Source: Puccinia triticina (Eukaryota; Basidiomycota; Pucciniomycetes; Pucciniales; Pucciniaceae). From it: a stretch of DNA of 64,000 nt. Below are positions 35,372 through 48,100 of the stretch, piece by piece. How positions within the stretch are numbered: the first letter of the stretch is position 1; each line of letters starts with the position of its first letter. Under the pieces are notes generated by a model that was not told the origin of the DNA, made no database searches, and saw nothing but the letters and a program-made list of their open reading frames with translations. The stretch spans positions 5,084,001 to 5,148,000 of the forward strand of contig NC_070561.1 in NCBI RefSeq assembly GCF_026914185.1, read 5' to 3'. The position numbers and the translations under genes were made by a program.

Positions 35372-37446
35372 ATACAGCAGCCAGTTCACCTCGATCATCA
35401 AGTGCCCCTCCTGACTCCGATCTTGATCCGCCCGCCATGAGGCGCGATGGCGCCCTGTGGCGCCGGTCCTCCAGCGGCCCGCATTTTTTTGCTACTCAAC
35501 GGCTTGAATGACAGCATCCTGCAAGCAACTGCGCATGCAGTAATGTATCATGAGGATGTATTGTGTTTTGCTTAATGGTTGGACTTTGAGAGTGAAGTTG
35601 AGTGCTATAGTTATGGGGTTGTCTGGCACAGCCCTAGTTTAATCTCCATCATTCTGCCATACGGAGCCCGCCTGTACCGAAGTGAAAATGATCATGATGA
35701 TCTTTATTTCACGATGCGAGGAAAAAACAAAAAAAATGGAATTACAGAATGCCATGATTTGTGCACAGCAACAAACGGGAACGTGGAGCGGACTAATCGG
35801 ACCTTATTGGACATGGCGCAAACATTTCTTGTCCACTCATGGCTTCTGGCTCATCTTTGGTTTCACACCTTGAAACAAGCAACTTTTGTCTTCAATGGTG
35901 TTGTACACAACGGTGCGACCAAGACCCCATATGAACTCTGTATCAACGCTAAACCTTCCCTCGATATGCTGCGTGTTTTTGGATGCAGAGCTTACTTACA
36001 TGATCTCAACTATCCAAAAAAGTTTGTCCCCCGTGCGAAGGAACTCATTCATGTTGGTATTTCCCATGTTGCGCACGGTTGGATTCTTTGGGATCTGGTT
36101 GCCAACAAGCTGGAGCGTGGAGCGTCCGTTGCCTTTCATGAAAATGAATTGCCTTATACGTTAAGTAACCCTGGCGAATTAGATTCTGTTTTAAACTCCA
36201 TCACTGTGCAACGTCTGGGTGATTTTTTGTTGATGAGGGAGTTTGATATTCAAGATGCATGCCTGGATTCTGCGGTTTCGGTGGCGCCTTTTCTCTCTGA
36301 CGCTCCGGACACGTATTGTCAAGCACTCGAGTCCAAATCCAGCACTCATTGGATGCATGCATGCGACGATGAAGTTGGCATGATGATCTCCCTTCATGTG
36401 TGGGATGAGGTCCCAATGTCAACCCACTTTGACGTCATCAATTGCTGTTGGGTTTTTGCGCTAAAGCGGAGTCAAGAAGGCAAAATAACTAGGTTCAAGG
36501 CGCGAATTGTTGCTCAGGGGTTCCGGCAAATACATGGAGTCAACGTGGGAGAAACATTTGTGCCCACTCCAACCTTCACGTCGCTACGGTTCTTACTGGC
36601 AATTGCGTCTCGCTTCTCTTGGCCGGTTGCGTCTTTTGATGTCAATTTGGCATTTCTCCACAGCAATATTGATCACGATGTCTACATTCATCCGCCGCCT
36701 GGAGTAAGGGTCTCTCCCGGATGTGTCCTTAAGCTTCGCAAGGCTTTATATGGAACTCGCCAGGCAAGCCGTTGCTGGTGGTTACACCTGAAGACTCGGC
36801 TTTCCTCAATTGGTTTCTTTCCTAATCTCGAGGACCAATCAACTTACTCCTATCGGGATGGCTCGGATAGGGCTTTTCTCTGGGTACATGTGGACGACGG
36901 TATCTTTACTGCCAGCTCCAAATCTCTTCTAGAGCGTCTCAAGTCCAAACTGGACTCAGTTCTTGATCTGAAATGGGATTCTCAGTTGTCAAGCATTGTT
37001 GGTCTCAAAGTACGCGAAGTCCCGGGCGGTTTCCGCATTGATCAACCTCTTCTGGTCGACAAAATCGTCAATTTGATTCCATCAAACATCAAGACCCGGA
37101 CTCCAATTCTTTCTTCTGATTTACTTTCTAACCCGTCCAAAGAAATGAACAAGCAATATCTTTGTGTCATTGGTTGTCTTCTTTACTTGTCTCAGGGATC
37201 AAGGCCGGACATTACCTTTGCCGTCAACTTTTTGGCTTGGTTTTCAATGGCGCCCGACAGTTCTCACTGGTCTGCTCTGGATCATCTAGTCGGGTATATT
37301 CGTTTCACGGCGGCGGCTTCTCTTCCCATCATCGCAGGAGGCAATGAATCTGATGCTGTCAAGACTTTTGTTGACGCTAATTGGGGAGGCGAGGGATCTC
37401 GTTCGGTTCATGGCCTTATCTCTACAGTCTGGGGCGCACCAGTTTC

Positions 37447-38052
37447 TGTTGAAATACTGCGTCTTCCAATTATGAATACGCAGCAAGCTTTTCCAATTCT
37501 CACGCTCATAGTGAATATCCCGAACTTTGCACGCTCATAGTGAATATCCCGAACTTTAACCTAACCCAAACTGAAAATTTCCCGACATCAAAAACCGACT
37601 CCGCCCAAGCCTATTAGTCTTTTCCTCACGCGCAACAAAAACATTCAATCGTGAGGAAGAGACTAGTAAGCAAAATTTTCCCCTTCCAGATTCCTCAAGT
37701 CATCAACATCAAAATCAACAACAACTAAACACTCTTCCTATTATTTTCTTTCCCCATCTTTTTACCCATTAAAATAGATCACCGTTTCTCTTGCGCGCGT
37801 CCCTCGTAAAACCCAATCAATTAAATCAAATCAAAATCACACTGCGTTCATCGCAGGTGTGTTATTGCTCAAAACTCGTCGTGTCGTCGCTCAGCTTGTT
37901 CATTAGATTCTCAATCACTTTCATAAGGTGTGTTATTGCTCAAAACTCGTCGTGTCGTCGCTCAGCTTGTTCATTAGATTCTCAATCACTTTCATAAGGT
38001 GTCCTCAATAATCTCTCCAAGATCTCCGATCGAATTCTATCCAAAATTTACA
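37447..38052 (+). repeat. Copia 2 left LTR (606 bp)
   Basis: TG...CA ends. Its U5 part joins ...TTCATCGCAG directly to GTGTGTTATTGCTC and carries that block of about 71 bp twice in tandem. Confidence 0.92.
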
Positions 38053-38064
38053 TGGTAGCGAGAG
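38053..38064 (+). other. Copia 2 primer-binding site
   Basis: TGGTAGCGAGAG directly follows the LTR. TGG matches the universal CCA end, and TGGTAGC fits the 3' end of a fungal initiator Met tRNA. Confidence 0.75.
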
Positions 38065-38070
38065 ATTCAA

Positions 38071-41000
38071 ATGGCCGATCAAACTAATCCAACGCAGCCA
38101 CCATCCCAAGGCCAATCACAACCACAAGGTCAAGGAGAAAGAGGAACAACAGAACAAGCACGCGAACAAGCTCGGATCCGAAACGCCCAAAAACTAGCAG
38201 CCAAGAATGCACTCAACAGAGGAGGACTTGTCCTCGGAGCCGATCAGGCTCATGCATTCGCGATGTCATCCACGTTAAACAAAGTCAAGGGAATCGATGA
38301 TCTGACCGATAGCAACTATACCACCTGGAGCAATCAATTAGGAGGAGCTCTAAATTCGATCTTCCTAGCCAATTACATCCTGGATGCTAACTTTTCAGAT
38401 CTAGGCGTTGAGCCGGCAATAAACGAGATCAATCGAGATTGCATAGTGGAATTCTTATTTTCTCGTATGGACGAAACTAACGCGGCAAGATTTCAAACAG
38501 CCCTCAATGATGTTGAGATCCCACTTATCAGAGAAATGATCTATCCTACGGATGCAGAGCTTGAAGAAGATCCAGACGCACAACCACGACCCGGAAGATT
38601 AGTCCCATCAATGAAACGAGGCCCGGCCCATCTATGGACCGTTGTCCGAGAATATCACCGAGCAGACAATGAAGCAACACTTTATTTAGTTCAGAACAAG
38701 ATCGAAAACTTCAAGCAAGATTTCAAAACTTCTATTTCATCGCATATCGACAGCTTTCTGAAATTAAAAAACAAGTTTTTCAACAGAGGAGGAACCGTTG
38801 ACGAATCAATTATGGGACGACGACTCCTACATTCGATGCACTCTTCACACTCCGCTGAAATACAACACATCCTCCGGAACGTTAAGCCAATAACAACCCA
38901 AAACGTGATACGTTCCTTGAAGCAATATGAAGACGAAAACGATGAATTCAAATTCTCGAGTTCCGGTAAATTAAATGACGGAATCAACAGCTTGAAGATT
39001 GCTGGAAACAAATCTAGACCAAATCAATCAGATCGAGTTAAATGTACGATTGATAAATGCCAAGGTCCACATCCCGCTTCTAAGTGCTTTAAACGTCCTG
39101 AAAACGCTAAGGCGGAACGAGAGTGGTTCGAATCCCGCGGACTCAATGCACCAAAGAATCACGCAAATATCGCCAAGTTGAAACCCAAAGCAAACTCAGA
39201 GCAAGGTACTCAGCCAGATTCACTAGAGCAAGTTCAAATCGCGAGTCACACCGGTACCCCAACCACCGCAAAGAAACAGAAAAACTACGTTTTCATGGCG
39301 TATGGGAACGAAGTCAACACTGTTCATCCTAAATTTGAAGCAATATGGGACACCGGAGCATTCAATGACTACTTATTCTTTCACAACATCAAGAACAACT
39401 CAAAGGCGAACGACACCATCATGACTGCTGGATCTGAAGAACTCAAGGTGGAAGCCCACGGTGACGTCGTCATCAAAGGAGTCACTGTTGAAAAATTCAC
39501 CCTCAGCGATTCACTCTATATTCCTTCCCTGAGAAACAGCCTCATCGCCGCCGGAGCCCTAAAGCAAAAGGGAGCAATCGAAGTTCCAGATCCTAGCGAC
39601 CCATCAAAATTTATTGTCGCATTTGATGATGAAACATTCCTACGCGGTCGTTACGTCAACAACCTCATGGTGGTTAGAATTGAACCGGTCAGCAACATTT
39701 CTAATGTCCCAACTGAAAGGGATCTAGCTGACTCACTCGCATCCAACACAGATCATAACCGCTTAGGCCATATCAACCCGACATATCTGAGAAAAACAGT
39801 TGGAACAGAGACTGCGACGGAAAAGACTTGCGAAACCTGCAAGCTGAGTAAATCAACCAAAATCCCTTTGACCGGAACAAAGCCATACTCCCGCAATCTA
39901 CTAGACAACATCCACATTGATCTCAGCGGCATAATCCGAATCCCTTGTATCTTTGACTACTCGTATTTTATGTTGATTGTTGATGAACACAGTAGAATGA
40001 CTTTCATTATCTTCTTAAAAACTAAAACCAAGGAAGAAGTTTTTGATGCAATACAATCTTTCATTACTCGTGCCGAAAGACACTGCGACCGAAAAGTCAA
40101 AATGATTACAACAGATGGAGGCGGCGAATTTCTTAACTCCCTAATGATCCCATTCTGCGAGTCACTTGGGATCGTGAAGAATACCACCGCGCCCTATACA
40201 CCGCAACAAAACGGACTAGTTGAGCGGTTTATGAGGACCATCTCTACCAAGGCCAGATCTATCTTAATCCATAGCGGTATATCAAGCCAATTCTGGAGCC
40301 TGGCATGCGAAGCTGCTGTTTTCATCCAAATCCGGATTTTTAACACTTCGCGAAACGGTTTCCTGGAATCTGCCTATGAACTTTGGTACGGCCACAAACC
40401 AAACCTCAAGTACATTAAAACTTTTGGGTGCCTTGTATACATCCACAACCAAAAGTCGCAGATGGAGCATAAATTCAGCCCGACATCAAGGAAGGGTTTC
40501 CTCGTCGGTTGCGATGAGTTCAATAGGAATTATCTAGTCTTTGATTACGAAAGCCATCGAATTATCAACACTCACAATGTCACCTTTGATGAAGACAAGT
40601 TTCCAGAGAAGGGTGATAACAATCCGGGAGAATTCGTAATTGAAGCTGAGGAAGAGAAAGTCTCAGAAGAAACGACGGTCACTACTACCAAATCAGTCTC
40701 TACGGAAGAAGACGATGAGTCAAGCTCGGACGTGGAACCGACAATTATCTCTCCGACCATGCCGACAAGCATTAAAGTCATCCCACCAAAACCTCCAATC
40801 GACCACCCCGACAATCCAAACTACGTCCGAAGATCATCAAGGATTAGTCAGTTACCCAAAAGGTCGTACTTGATGTCAAATCCAATGCAGTGCAACAACA
40901 CAGTAATCACAGACCCGAAATTTGAACCTAAACGCTTTAAGGATATTTTCAAATCCGAATTCAAGCGCCGATGGTTAGACGCTTGCAATAAAGAATTGTC

Positions 41001-42495
41001 AGGTATGCGCGAGAAGAAAGTCTACAGTCTCACAACTCGCCCCAAGAACCAAAAAGTCATCAAAGGGCGTTGGGTCTTCAAAGTCAAAATGCTCCCGGAC
41101 GGAAGTATTTCTAAATACAAGGCAAGATTCGTTGCAAAAGGCTACACTCAAGAGGAAGGTATCAATTACGATCAGACATTTTCTCCCACCGGAAAACCCT
41201 CTTCACTCCATCTAGTCGTCGCCCTGGCAACCAGAAACAATTGGGTAATCGAGCAAATGGATGCGGTTGCCGCATTTTTGAATAGCGACCTTGACAAAGA
41301 GATCTACATGGAGCAACCTGAAGGTTTTGACGAAGGCGGTAAAGACAGGGTTTGGCGCCTTCACAAATCAATCTATGGACTTAAGCAGTCTGCAAGAATG
41401 TGGCACATTGAAGTTGAAAAACATTTGACAACTATTGGATTCATCAAAACTGAAGCCGACTCATGCGTCTTTTATCGATTCAGAAATGGCAAACACAGTA
41501 TTCTTTACCTCCATGTAGATGACATGATCATCACAGGCGATGAAATAGCCGTGGTAAAGGAAGAAATAAAAAGCAAATGGGCCATGGAAGATCTAGGTGT
41601 CGCCAAATTCGCCGTAGGTATCGAAATCAACCGTGACAAAGAAGGAAATTATTCATTACATCAAAAAAGCATGATATTAAACATGTTAGAAAAATTCAAC
41701 ATGTCAAACTGTCGACCTGCAAACACTCCTTTCGGCTACAACATCAAGCTCGTCAAATCAACCGATGAAGAATCAAAATCTTTTGTCGAAAAGAACCAAC
41801 GATACAGGAAAGCCGTCGGTTCTCTCATGTACATTGCCATCTGTACTCGCCCGGATATAAGTTTCGCCATCGGTGTACTATCTAGATTCCTCGACAAGCC
41901 AAATCAGCAACATTGGGACGCGTTTATTCACGTCCTGCGATACCTCAAAGCAACAACTTATTTCCGGATTACCTATCAAGCCCCTGGTCAACAAGAACTA
42001 TCCGCAAACCCAGGCTGGAATTTTCCTGAGATTGCTAGTGATGCTGATTGGGCTGGCGATAAGTCAACTCTTCGCTCGACTACCAGTTATGTATTCAAGT
42101 TCATGAACGGCGCGATTAGTTGGCGCAGTAGACTTCAACCCACTGTGGCTTTATCATCTACCGAAGCTGAATAAAGAGCCATCACTGAAGCTGGACAAGA
42201 GGCGCTATGGATAATGAAGCTAATGAAAGAACTACAAATACCGGTTCAGATCCCATTAGAACTTATCTGCGACAATCTAAGCGCTATTCACCTAGCTCAA
42301 AATCCGGTACACCACGGACGAGTCAAGCATGTTGCAATTGAACATCACTGGATCCGCGAGCACGTACAAGAAGGCACTTTCAAGATGAAACATGTGTACA
42401 CCTCGAATATGATCGCCGACATTCTCACGAAGAACCTCGGAAAAGTTCCCTTTGCAAAATTCAGACACATGATTGGATTGAAGGATTGCGTTTGA
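38071..42495 (+). pseudogene. Copia 2 Gag-Pol polyprotein with one premature stop in RNase H
   Basis: ATG 38071; 1367 codons open to TAA 42172-42174, then the same frame continues to 42495. Order: Gag with DLTDSNYTTWSNQLGGAL, CCHC-like knuckle CTIDKCQGPHPASKC (about residue 325), aspartic protease IWDTGAFNDYL (about 428), GAG-preintegrase (HNRLGHINPTYL, CETCKL), integrase with HIDLSG, TTDGGGEF and PQQNGLVERF (intact D,D,E), reverse transcriptase with GRWVFKVKMLPDGS, FSPTGKPSSLHLVVALAT, SIYGLKQSARMWH, LYLHVDDMIITG, and RNase H with DADWAGD and SSTEAE. The TAA stands where the conserved Tyr of STEAEY is expected. Only this stop separates it from a full polyprotein; the tail ends GLKDCV. Confidence 0.92.
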
Positions 42496-42507
42496 ATTGA
42501 GGGGGAC

Positions 42508-43432
42508 TGTTGAAATACTGCGTCTTCCAATTATGAATACGCAGCAAGCTTTTCCAATTCTCACGCTCATAGTGAATATCCCAAACTTTGCACGCTCATA
42601 GTGAATATCCCGAACTTTAACCTAACCCAAACTGAAAATTTCCCGACATCAAAAACCGACTCCGCCCAAGCCTACTAGTCTTTTCCTCACGCGCAACAAA
42701 AACATTCAATTGTGAGGAAGAGACTAGTAAGCAAAATTTTCCCCTTCCAGATTCCTCAAGTCATCAACATCAAAATCAACAACAACTAAACACTCTTCCT
42801 ATTATTTTCTTTCCCCATCTTTTTACCCATTAAAATAGATCACCGTTTCTCTTGCGCGCGTCCCTCGTAAAACCCAATCATTTAAATCAAATCAAAATCA
42901 CACTGCGTTCATCGCAGGTATGCCCAACCTTTGTTTACATTTTCTTTATCATTCTCATCTAAATCTGATTGTCTTCTCATCACCTTTATCTCTTCATTTC
43001 TTCTTATTTGTTTTCCTCTAGGTGTGTTATTGCTCAAAACTCGTCGTGTCGTCGCTCAGCTTGTTCATTAGATTCTCAATCACTTTCATAAGGTTAGTTA
43101 ATATTGAAATAATAAACTTACGCGCAACAAAAACATTCAATTGTGAGGAAGAGACTAATCACCGTTTCTCTTGCGCGCGTCCCTCGTAAAACCCAATCAA
43201 TTAAATCAAATCAAAATCACACTGCGTTCATCGCAGGTGTGTTATTGCTCAAAACTCGTCGTGTCGTCGCTCAGCTTGTTCATTAGATTCTCAATCACTT
43301 TCATAAGGTGTGTTATTGCTCAAAACTCTTCGTGTCGTCGCTCAGCTTGTTCATTAGATTCTCAATCACTTTCATAAGGTGTCCTCAATAATCTCTCCAA
43401 GATCTCCAATCGAATTCTATCCAAAATTTACA
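42508..43432 (+). repeat. Copia 2 right LTR (925 bp), longer than the left
   Basis: Contains ...TTCATCGCAG/GTATGCCCAACC...TTTTCCTCTAG/GTGTGTTATTG, that is, an intron-like GT...AG segment missing from the left LTR. After TTCATAAGGTTAG it has a second, intron-free copy of the U5 sequence with the tandem block duplication seen on the left. Confidence 0.9.
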
Positions 43433-43794
43433 GTTTCCTGGAATTCTAAACGGCAGACTTGTTGCGCACGCTTGACTTTCAGGCCGAATACATGGCCTTG
43501 TCCTTCGCGTCCAAGGACGCCTGCTATGTCTTCTCTCTTGTTTCGAAGTTCTTTGCCATTGCTCCTCCGCTCATTCTTTCCGACAACAAAGCCGCAGTTT
43601 ACATCTCCAAAGACTGTGGGACTCGTAAAGAACACCGTCACATTGACCAAGAATTCCATACCATCAACAAGCTGCTCTATCAAAGGAAGGTTTGGCTTGA
43701 CTGGATTTCGACCAAAAATCAACTGGCCAATATCTTCACCAAGGCCTTAGGTTGGAAAAAGGTTATTGAGTTTGCCACTCAGACGGGCCTGTGA

Positions 43795-44201
43795 TGCCCG
43801 TCTCAAACTATGGCAAGTACAGGGGGGACAGCATGCGCTAGCTGCGAGGAACATGCACCCCCCGCATCTGTCCGTCTCTCTCCAGGCCCTCAGGACTCTT
43901 GCTGTGATTGGTTTGGCGGAAGTTAACCATCAATGTTTTATTCTTTGCTTTCCAGCGCTCTCTGGATGCTTTCTGGTCGTCGATTTCTCTTCTTTGTGGT
44001 TTCGTTTCATGGATTCTTCGGCTCGCCTTTCACATTCCTGGTTCACGTTTCAATTTCTCCTTTTGTCTTTTTTTCTGTTGTTCTCTCTCTCAACATCACA
44101 TATTTTTTTTCTCAAGATCTTATGTTTTATTTTTTATTGTTTTGTTTTCTTTTGTTTTGCTATTCTGGTTCTCTGTTCTTTAGGGTTGTTGAGGGGGGGA
44201 G
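43795..44201 (+). other. 3' untranslated region of Copia 1
   Basis: T-rich noncoding DNA between the Copia 1 stop codon and its polypurine tract (TTGTTGAGGGGGGGAGTG, about 44184-44201). No gene seen. Confidence 0.5.
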
Positions 44202-44339
44202 TGTTATGACATGTCACTTTAGGTATCATACTATTATCACATTTTTACATATTTTTATTACATCATCACATACTTTATTACATAGTTTCATCATGGTTTT
44301 AGACGTTTCTTCTCATCAACCCAATTAGGACCATCCGTC
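44202..44339 (+). repeat. Copia 1 3' LTR, first part (split by Copia 3)
   Basis: Starts TGTTATGACATGTCAC after a G-rich tract. It is interrupted at CCGTC by Copia 3 and probably resumes at 49868 (CAAGCATTCTACAAAACACA). There is no second copy to confirm the ends. Confidence 0.5.
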
Positions 44340-44580
44340 TGTTGTAGCTCATTACGTAACCAAGGATTACGTCTCACTACAGTCACGTCATGAGTGACAC
44401 TCACGACATATCTCAACAAGTCATCTAGGTTTCTCACATTCTCCTTTGTCATCTGTCATGTTTGTCTCTTACATAATGTGTACTATAAATACCTTGTATT
44501 TCTAGCACATTATGGTTTTTCTCTTTTTCCTATGCAATCTATGATTTCTGTCTCTCTATTTACATATTTGAGCCTCTTTG
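44340..44580 (+). repeat. Copia 3 left LTR
   Basis: About 240 bp, from TGTTGTAGCTC to GAGCCTCTTT; pairs with 49622-49862. TATA-like ACTATAAATACC near 44481. Confidence 0.9.
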
Positions 44581-44591
44581 GGTTATGAGCC
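44580..44591 (+). other. Copia 3 primer-binding site complementary to the initiator tRNA anticodon stem-loop
   Basis: GGGTTATGAGCC directly follows the LTR. It is complementary to GGCTCATAACCC, the anticodon arm of fungal initiator Met tRNA (CAT anticodon in the middle), as in Drosophila copia and yeast Ty5, which prime from a half-tRNA. Confidence 0.75.
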
Positions 44592-44635
44592 TTTTTCGCT
44601 AGTTATAAGGTTCAAATTCACGGTTTTATATTGTG

Positions 44636-44825
44636 TTCTCCGGGTGTATCTCCCCGTGCCTGTGTGGCTGCCTCGCGTTCTCCGGGTATATCTTCCCGTG
44701 CCTGTGTGGCTATTCTGTATCTTTCCGGGTGTATCTTCCCGTGCCTGTGTGGCTGATCAGTATCTTTCCGGGTGAATCTTCCCGTGCCTGTGTGGCTGTC
44801 GCGTGCCTGTGTGGCTATTATCCTT
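44636..44825 (+). repeat. Leader tandem repeats in Copia 3
   Basis: Four to five imperfect units of about 35-45 nt with TCTTCCCGTGCCTGTGTGGC as the common core, in the untranslated leader. Confidence 0.8.
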
Positions 44826-45107
44826 ACTCCCCTTGGAAATCTCTTCTACCCCATCGAATTCTCTCACCACTTACAAACTCTTAGTATTATTACAGTTTTC
44901 TGGTCCAGCCGTTATAAATTAGCCTCCTGGTTTCGTTTTCTCACGCTCTTCATCCGCTTCCATCAAACTTTCTACACAAACACCTTTTGCGACTATCCCA
45001 ATTACCTTTCATCATCTCCACGCCTATATCCTTCTCTGTCACATTTTTTCTGGAAAAGAACTTCGACAACTACCACTCTCCCCTCCGACAAATTTTTTTC
45101 TGTTGCC

Positions 45108-48100
45108 ATGTCTGTCCAACGCTCCCCTCCAGCTCACCACACCCGTTCCAACGCGCGTCGAGCGGCGGCTTCTCACCCCAACTCCAATGAAGAGGACGAC
45201 ACTACCTTCCGGGGTCACGGACTTCCTATCGAAGATCATCGTTTTGATGCCCCTCGACCGGAGCTCCCTCCACCGCCTGTTGTTCACCCGGTTCAGCCAG
45301 CCCCCTTGGACTTGCGTACTGAGCAGGCGCTCATTTGGGATGGAATTGCTCGTTTTGCCACTACGGCTCTCCGACCGGATGGGAATAACTTCCGCGTGTG
45401 GTTACGGGAGCTAACTGAGACTGCCTTCTCTGTTCTCAGGGATGAGCAATTTTTCCTCAATGATAATCATGGTCATCCTTACGAACGGGTGGCTCGTGGT
45501 ATTTTGCTCGGTTCAGTGGATGCTTCTATCAGGACGGACCTTTACGACTTCGACCGGAGTGATACCATGATGAGGGCGATTCGCGGTCGGTTTGGCACTA
45601 TCAACAGGGCCACTCAGCTTTCCCGGTGGAATGATTTTAACTTCATCACGGTCAACTCGGACACCAATGCGAGTGAAGTTTCCTCTTTATGCCGTACCCG
45701 TTTCAATGATCTTATTGCATCCGGCATCCCCTTATCCCGAGATGCAATTTTGGGTCTCATCCTCCAATCATCCATTCCTCATGGTACCGACCTTTGAAAC
45801 GAGTTCGATCAACAAATGGACATGGAGTTGAACTGGAATAATAATGCTACTCCCCGTTTTGATCGAGTGGTGGATCTCTTATTGGCCAGTCAAACACGGC
45901 TCAATGTGCGGGAACGGGACCGTCTCCGTGGCTCAGGCGCAACCGGGATGGCGGCTGGGCTCCAAAGGACTCCGTCTATTGAAAGTCATCCGGGTAATGT
46001 CTACGGGATGGCTGGCCGACCGGATCGTCGACCTGACAATCGGACTCGGTCTTGCTATTGCTGTAACTCCACTTCCCATGTCATAGCTGATTGTCCTGAA
46101 CGACCTCGTTCAAACAATTGACCTACTCACCAGGCCCCAGTAACCAGTGACCCAAATCGCTTCCAAGCCCACTATCCCATCATTACCCCACCTGTCAACT
46201 ATTGGCAACCCGCCCCTGGGAGAAATTCTGGAGCTCCACAAGCAAGCGGTCAACCTTCAAACTTGCGCCCGGCCGACAGCTACAGACCGGCCAACAATCA
46301 AGATGCTACCCGGCCCCCGGCCAGACAGGCGGAGCTGGATCATCAGGATGGTACTCCACCCGGGGTACCAATGGAGTACAAGGACCACCCGGCCCCGTCG
46401 CCAGAAGCCAGGAATGCGGAGTTTCACTTCCCTTCACCAACGCCGGAGGCGCTCTTCGATACCGGAGCGACTCACCACTTGACGGGTGATAAGTCAGCCC
46501 TTCATCATGTTGAAGTTCTAACTGACCCAATTCCCCTTAAGGTTGCCACTGACGGAGATTCACAATTTATCACTGCAGTGGGTATCCTGAGTTTTCCTGG
46601 TCCCAATTCAACGGTCATTGAGCTTAGACAGGTCCTTTACTGTCCTAATGCTAGCAACACTCTGATCTCTCCTGCGGCTCTCCGGATCGCTGGTTTCACC
46701 TTTTCTTGCGACTGTCGGGACGACTCCTTTTCTATTTTCTCTTCTTCTACTTTCTGGACCAAATGCGTGCTCAATTCCTGCAGCCGGAAGTGGCTTTTTC
46801 CGTCCACGCTTCCATCCCCTATTCCTTTCCCAACCATTCCAACTGCTACTGTCGCTTCAATACCCCTTTCCCTTCCTGTACATAATTCACGACTTGGTTC
46901 TTCCCGTTCACCTGGTCCCTCCTTTCCCAACACTGTCGCTACTCCTGTCACTCCCCTGGCCCTAGCCCTTGCAACACAGCCTGAGGATGAGATTCCATTC
47001 GTTTACAACATCCCGGACATGGTCCAACGTTCCCCTGTGAGCTCCACGTTAACGGCAGACAAGCGGTGCCTCCTGCTCATCCATCTGCGACTGGGTCATG
47101 TTTCTCTACGTGTCATCCGTAGGATGATTAAGAGTCAGGTAGGACTTGGTTTGCCATCCGTGTTGCCAGCGGGACAGATACATTGTCCTACATGTATGAT
47201 ATCTAAGAGTGTCCATAAGAACTCTCTGGCGTCTACGCAGCGGGTTTTTGTGCCTATGGACCTGTGGAATGTTGATCTAATTGGACCATTCGAGGTAGAG
47301 GCAGTAGGAGGGGGCAGGTATATCTTGACCATTCGAGATGTGGGCTCAGGGTACAATGAAATAAAGATCTTGGCTCAAAAATCTGAAGCTACTACCTATC
47401 TTATCAACACTATTCGCCGTTTAGAAGTGCAAACAGGGAAGCCGCTGAAAGCCCTTCGTTCCAATAATGGTGGTGAGTTCAACAGTCTAATTCTGGCGAA
47501 ATTTCTACGGGAGAAAGGGGTGCGAGTTGAGCGGGCTATTGCATACCATCATTATCAAAACGGTACTATCAAATGCTTTAACAGGACCTTACAGGATATG
47601 GGACGTACTCTTCTCATCGGCAGCAGTTTGGACAAGCGCTTCTGGGCTTTTTCTTTTGTATGGGCATGTTATCTTCTCAACCGTATTCCCAACGGGGCTA
47701 GTGGGAACGTTACTCCTTTTGAACGTTTTTTCGGACAGACCATCACTCGATACTACTCGGGTATTTGGCGATCAGGCGTACATTCATGTCTCCGCGGAAA
47801 AACGAAAGAAACTGGACAAGCGTGCCATACCTGGTTTTGTGGTTTCTATTCTTCCTGATTCCAAGGGTTGGTGCTTTTGGATACCCTCATCTAACACTTT
47901 TATCAACTCGGCTATAGCTACTTTCCGCCATCACCCTGCAGCGAAGGACGCCTCTGCCCCCCAATTCTCTCTGGCAGATATTTCAGAACTTCGTCTGGGT
48001 GATTTCCGTGATGAGACCACAGCGGCGGAGCAAGATGCTTTGGTGGATCTCATTTCCTTATCCGTTCCGGAGGTATACGCTGCTGATGCTCCACGTACAT

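Larger units (their letters stand above)
37447..43432 (+). mobile_element. Copia element 2: nearly intact LTR retrotransposon, 5.99 kb
   Basis: Both LTRs begin TGTTGAAATACTGCG and end CAAAATTTACA. A 5-bp target duplication GTTTC flanks it (37442-37446, 43433-43437). PBS at 38053, polypurine tract TTGAATTGAGGGGGAC just before the right LTR. The LTRs differ by only a few substitutions outside one structural difference, so insertion looks recent. It lies inside the RNase H region of Copia 1. Confidence 0.95.
35579..43794 (+). pseudogene. Copia element 1: 5'-truncated Pol, split in RNase H by Copia element 2
   Basis: Left part 35579-37446: integrase C-terminal end (GNVERTNRTLLDMAQ, catalytic Glu), then Copia reverse transcriptase (VFALKRSQEGKITRFKARIV, TFVPTPTFTSLRFLLAIASR, KALYGTRQASRCWWLH, LWVHVDDGIFTA) and the start of RNase H (VDANWGGEGSRSVHGLIS). 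It stops at VS where Copia 2 enters (TSD GTTTC). Right part 43433-43794 resumes in RNase H (AEYMALSFASKDACYVFSLV, ILSDNKAAV, HRHIDQEFH, NQLANIFTKALG) and ends TGA. Gag, protease and most of the integrase are absent on the left, so it was truncated before or during the nesting. A frame slip is needed just after 43433. It belongs to the same lineage as Copia 3 (similar RT signature YGT(R/K)QA(S/A)RCWW). Confidence 0.88.
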
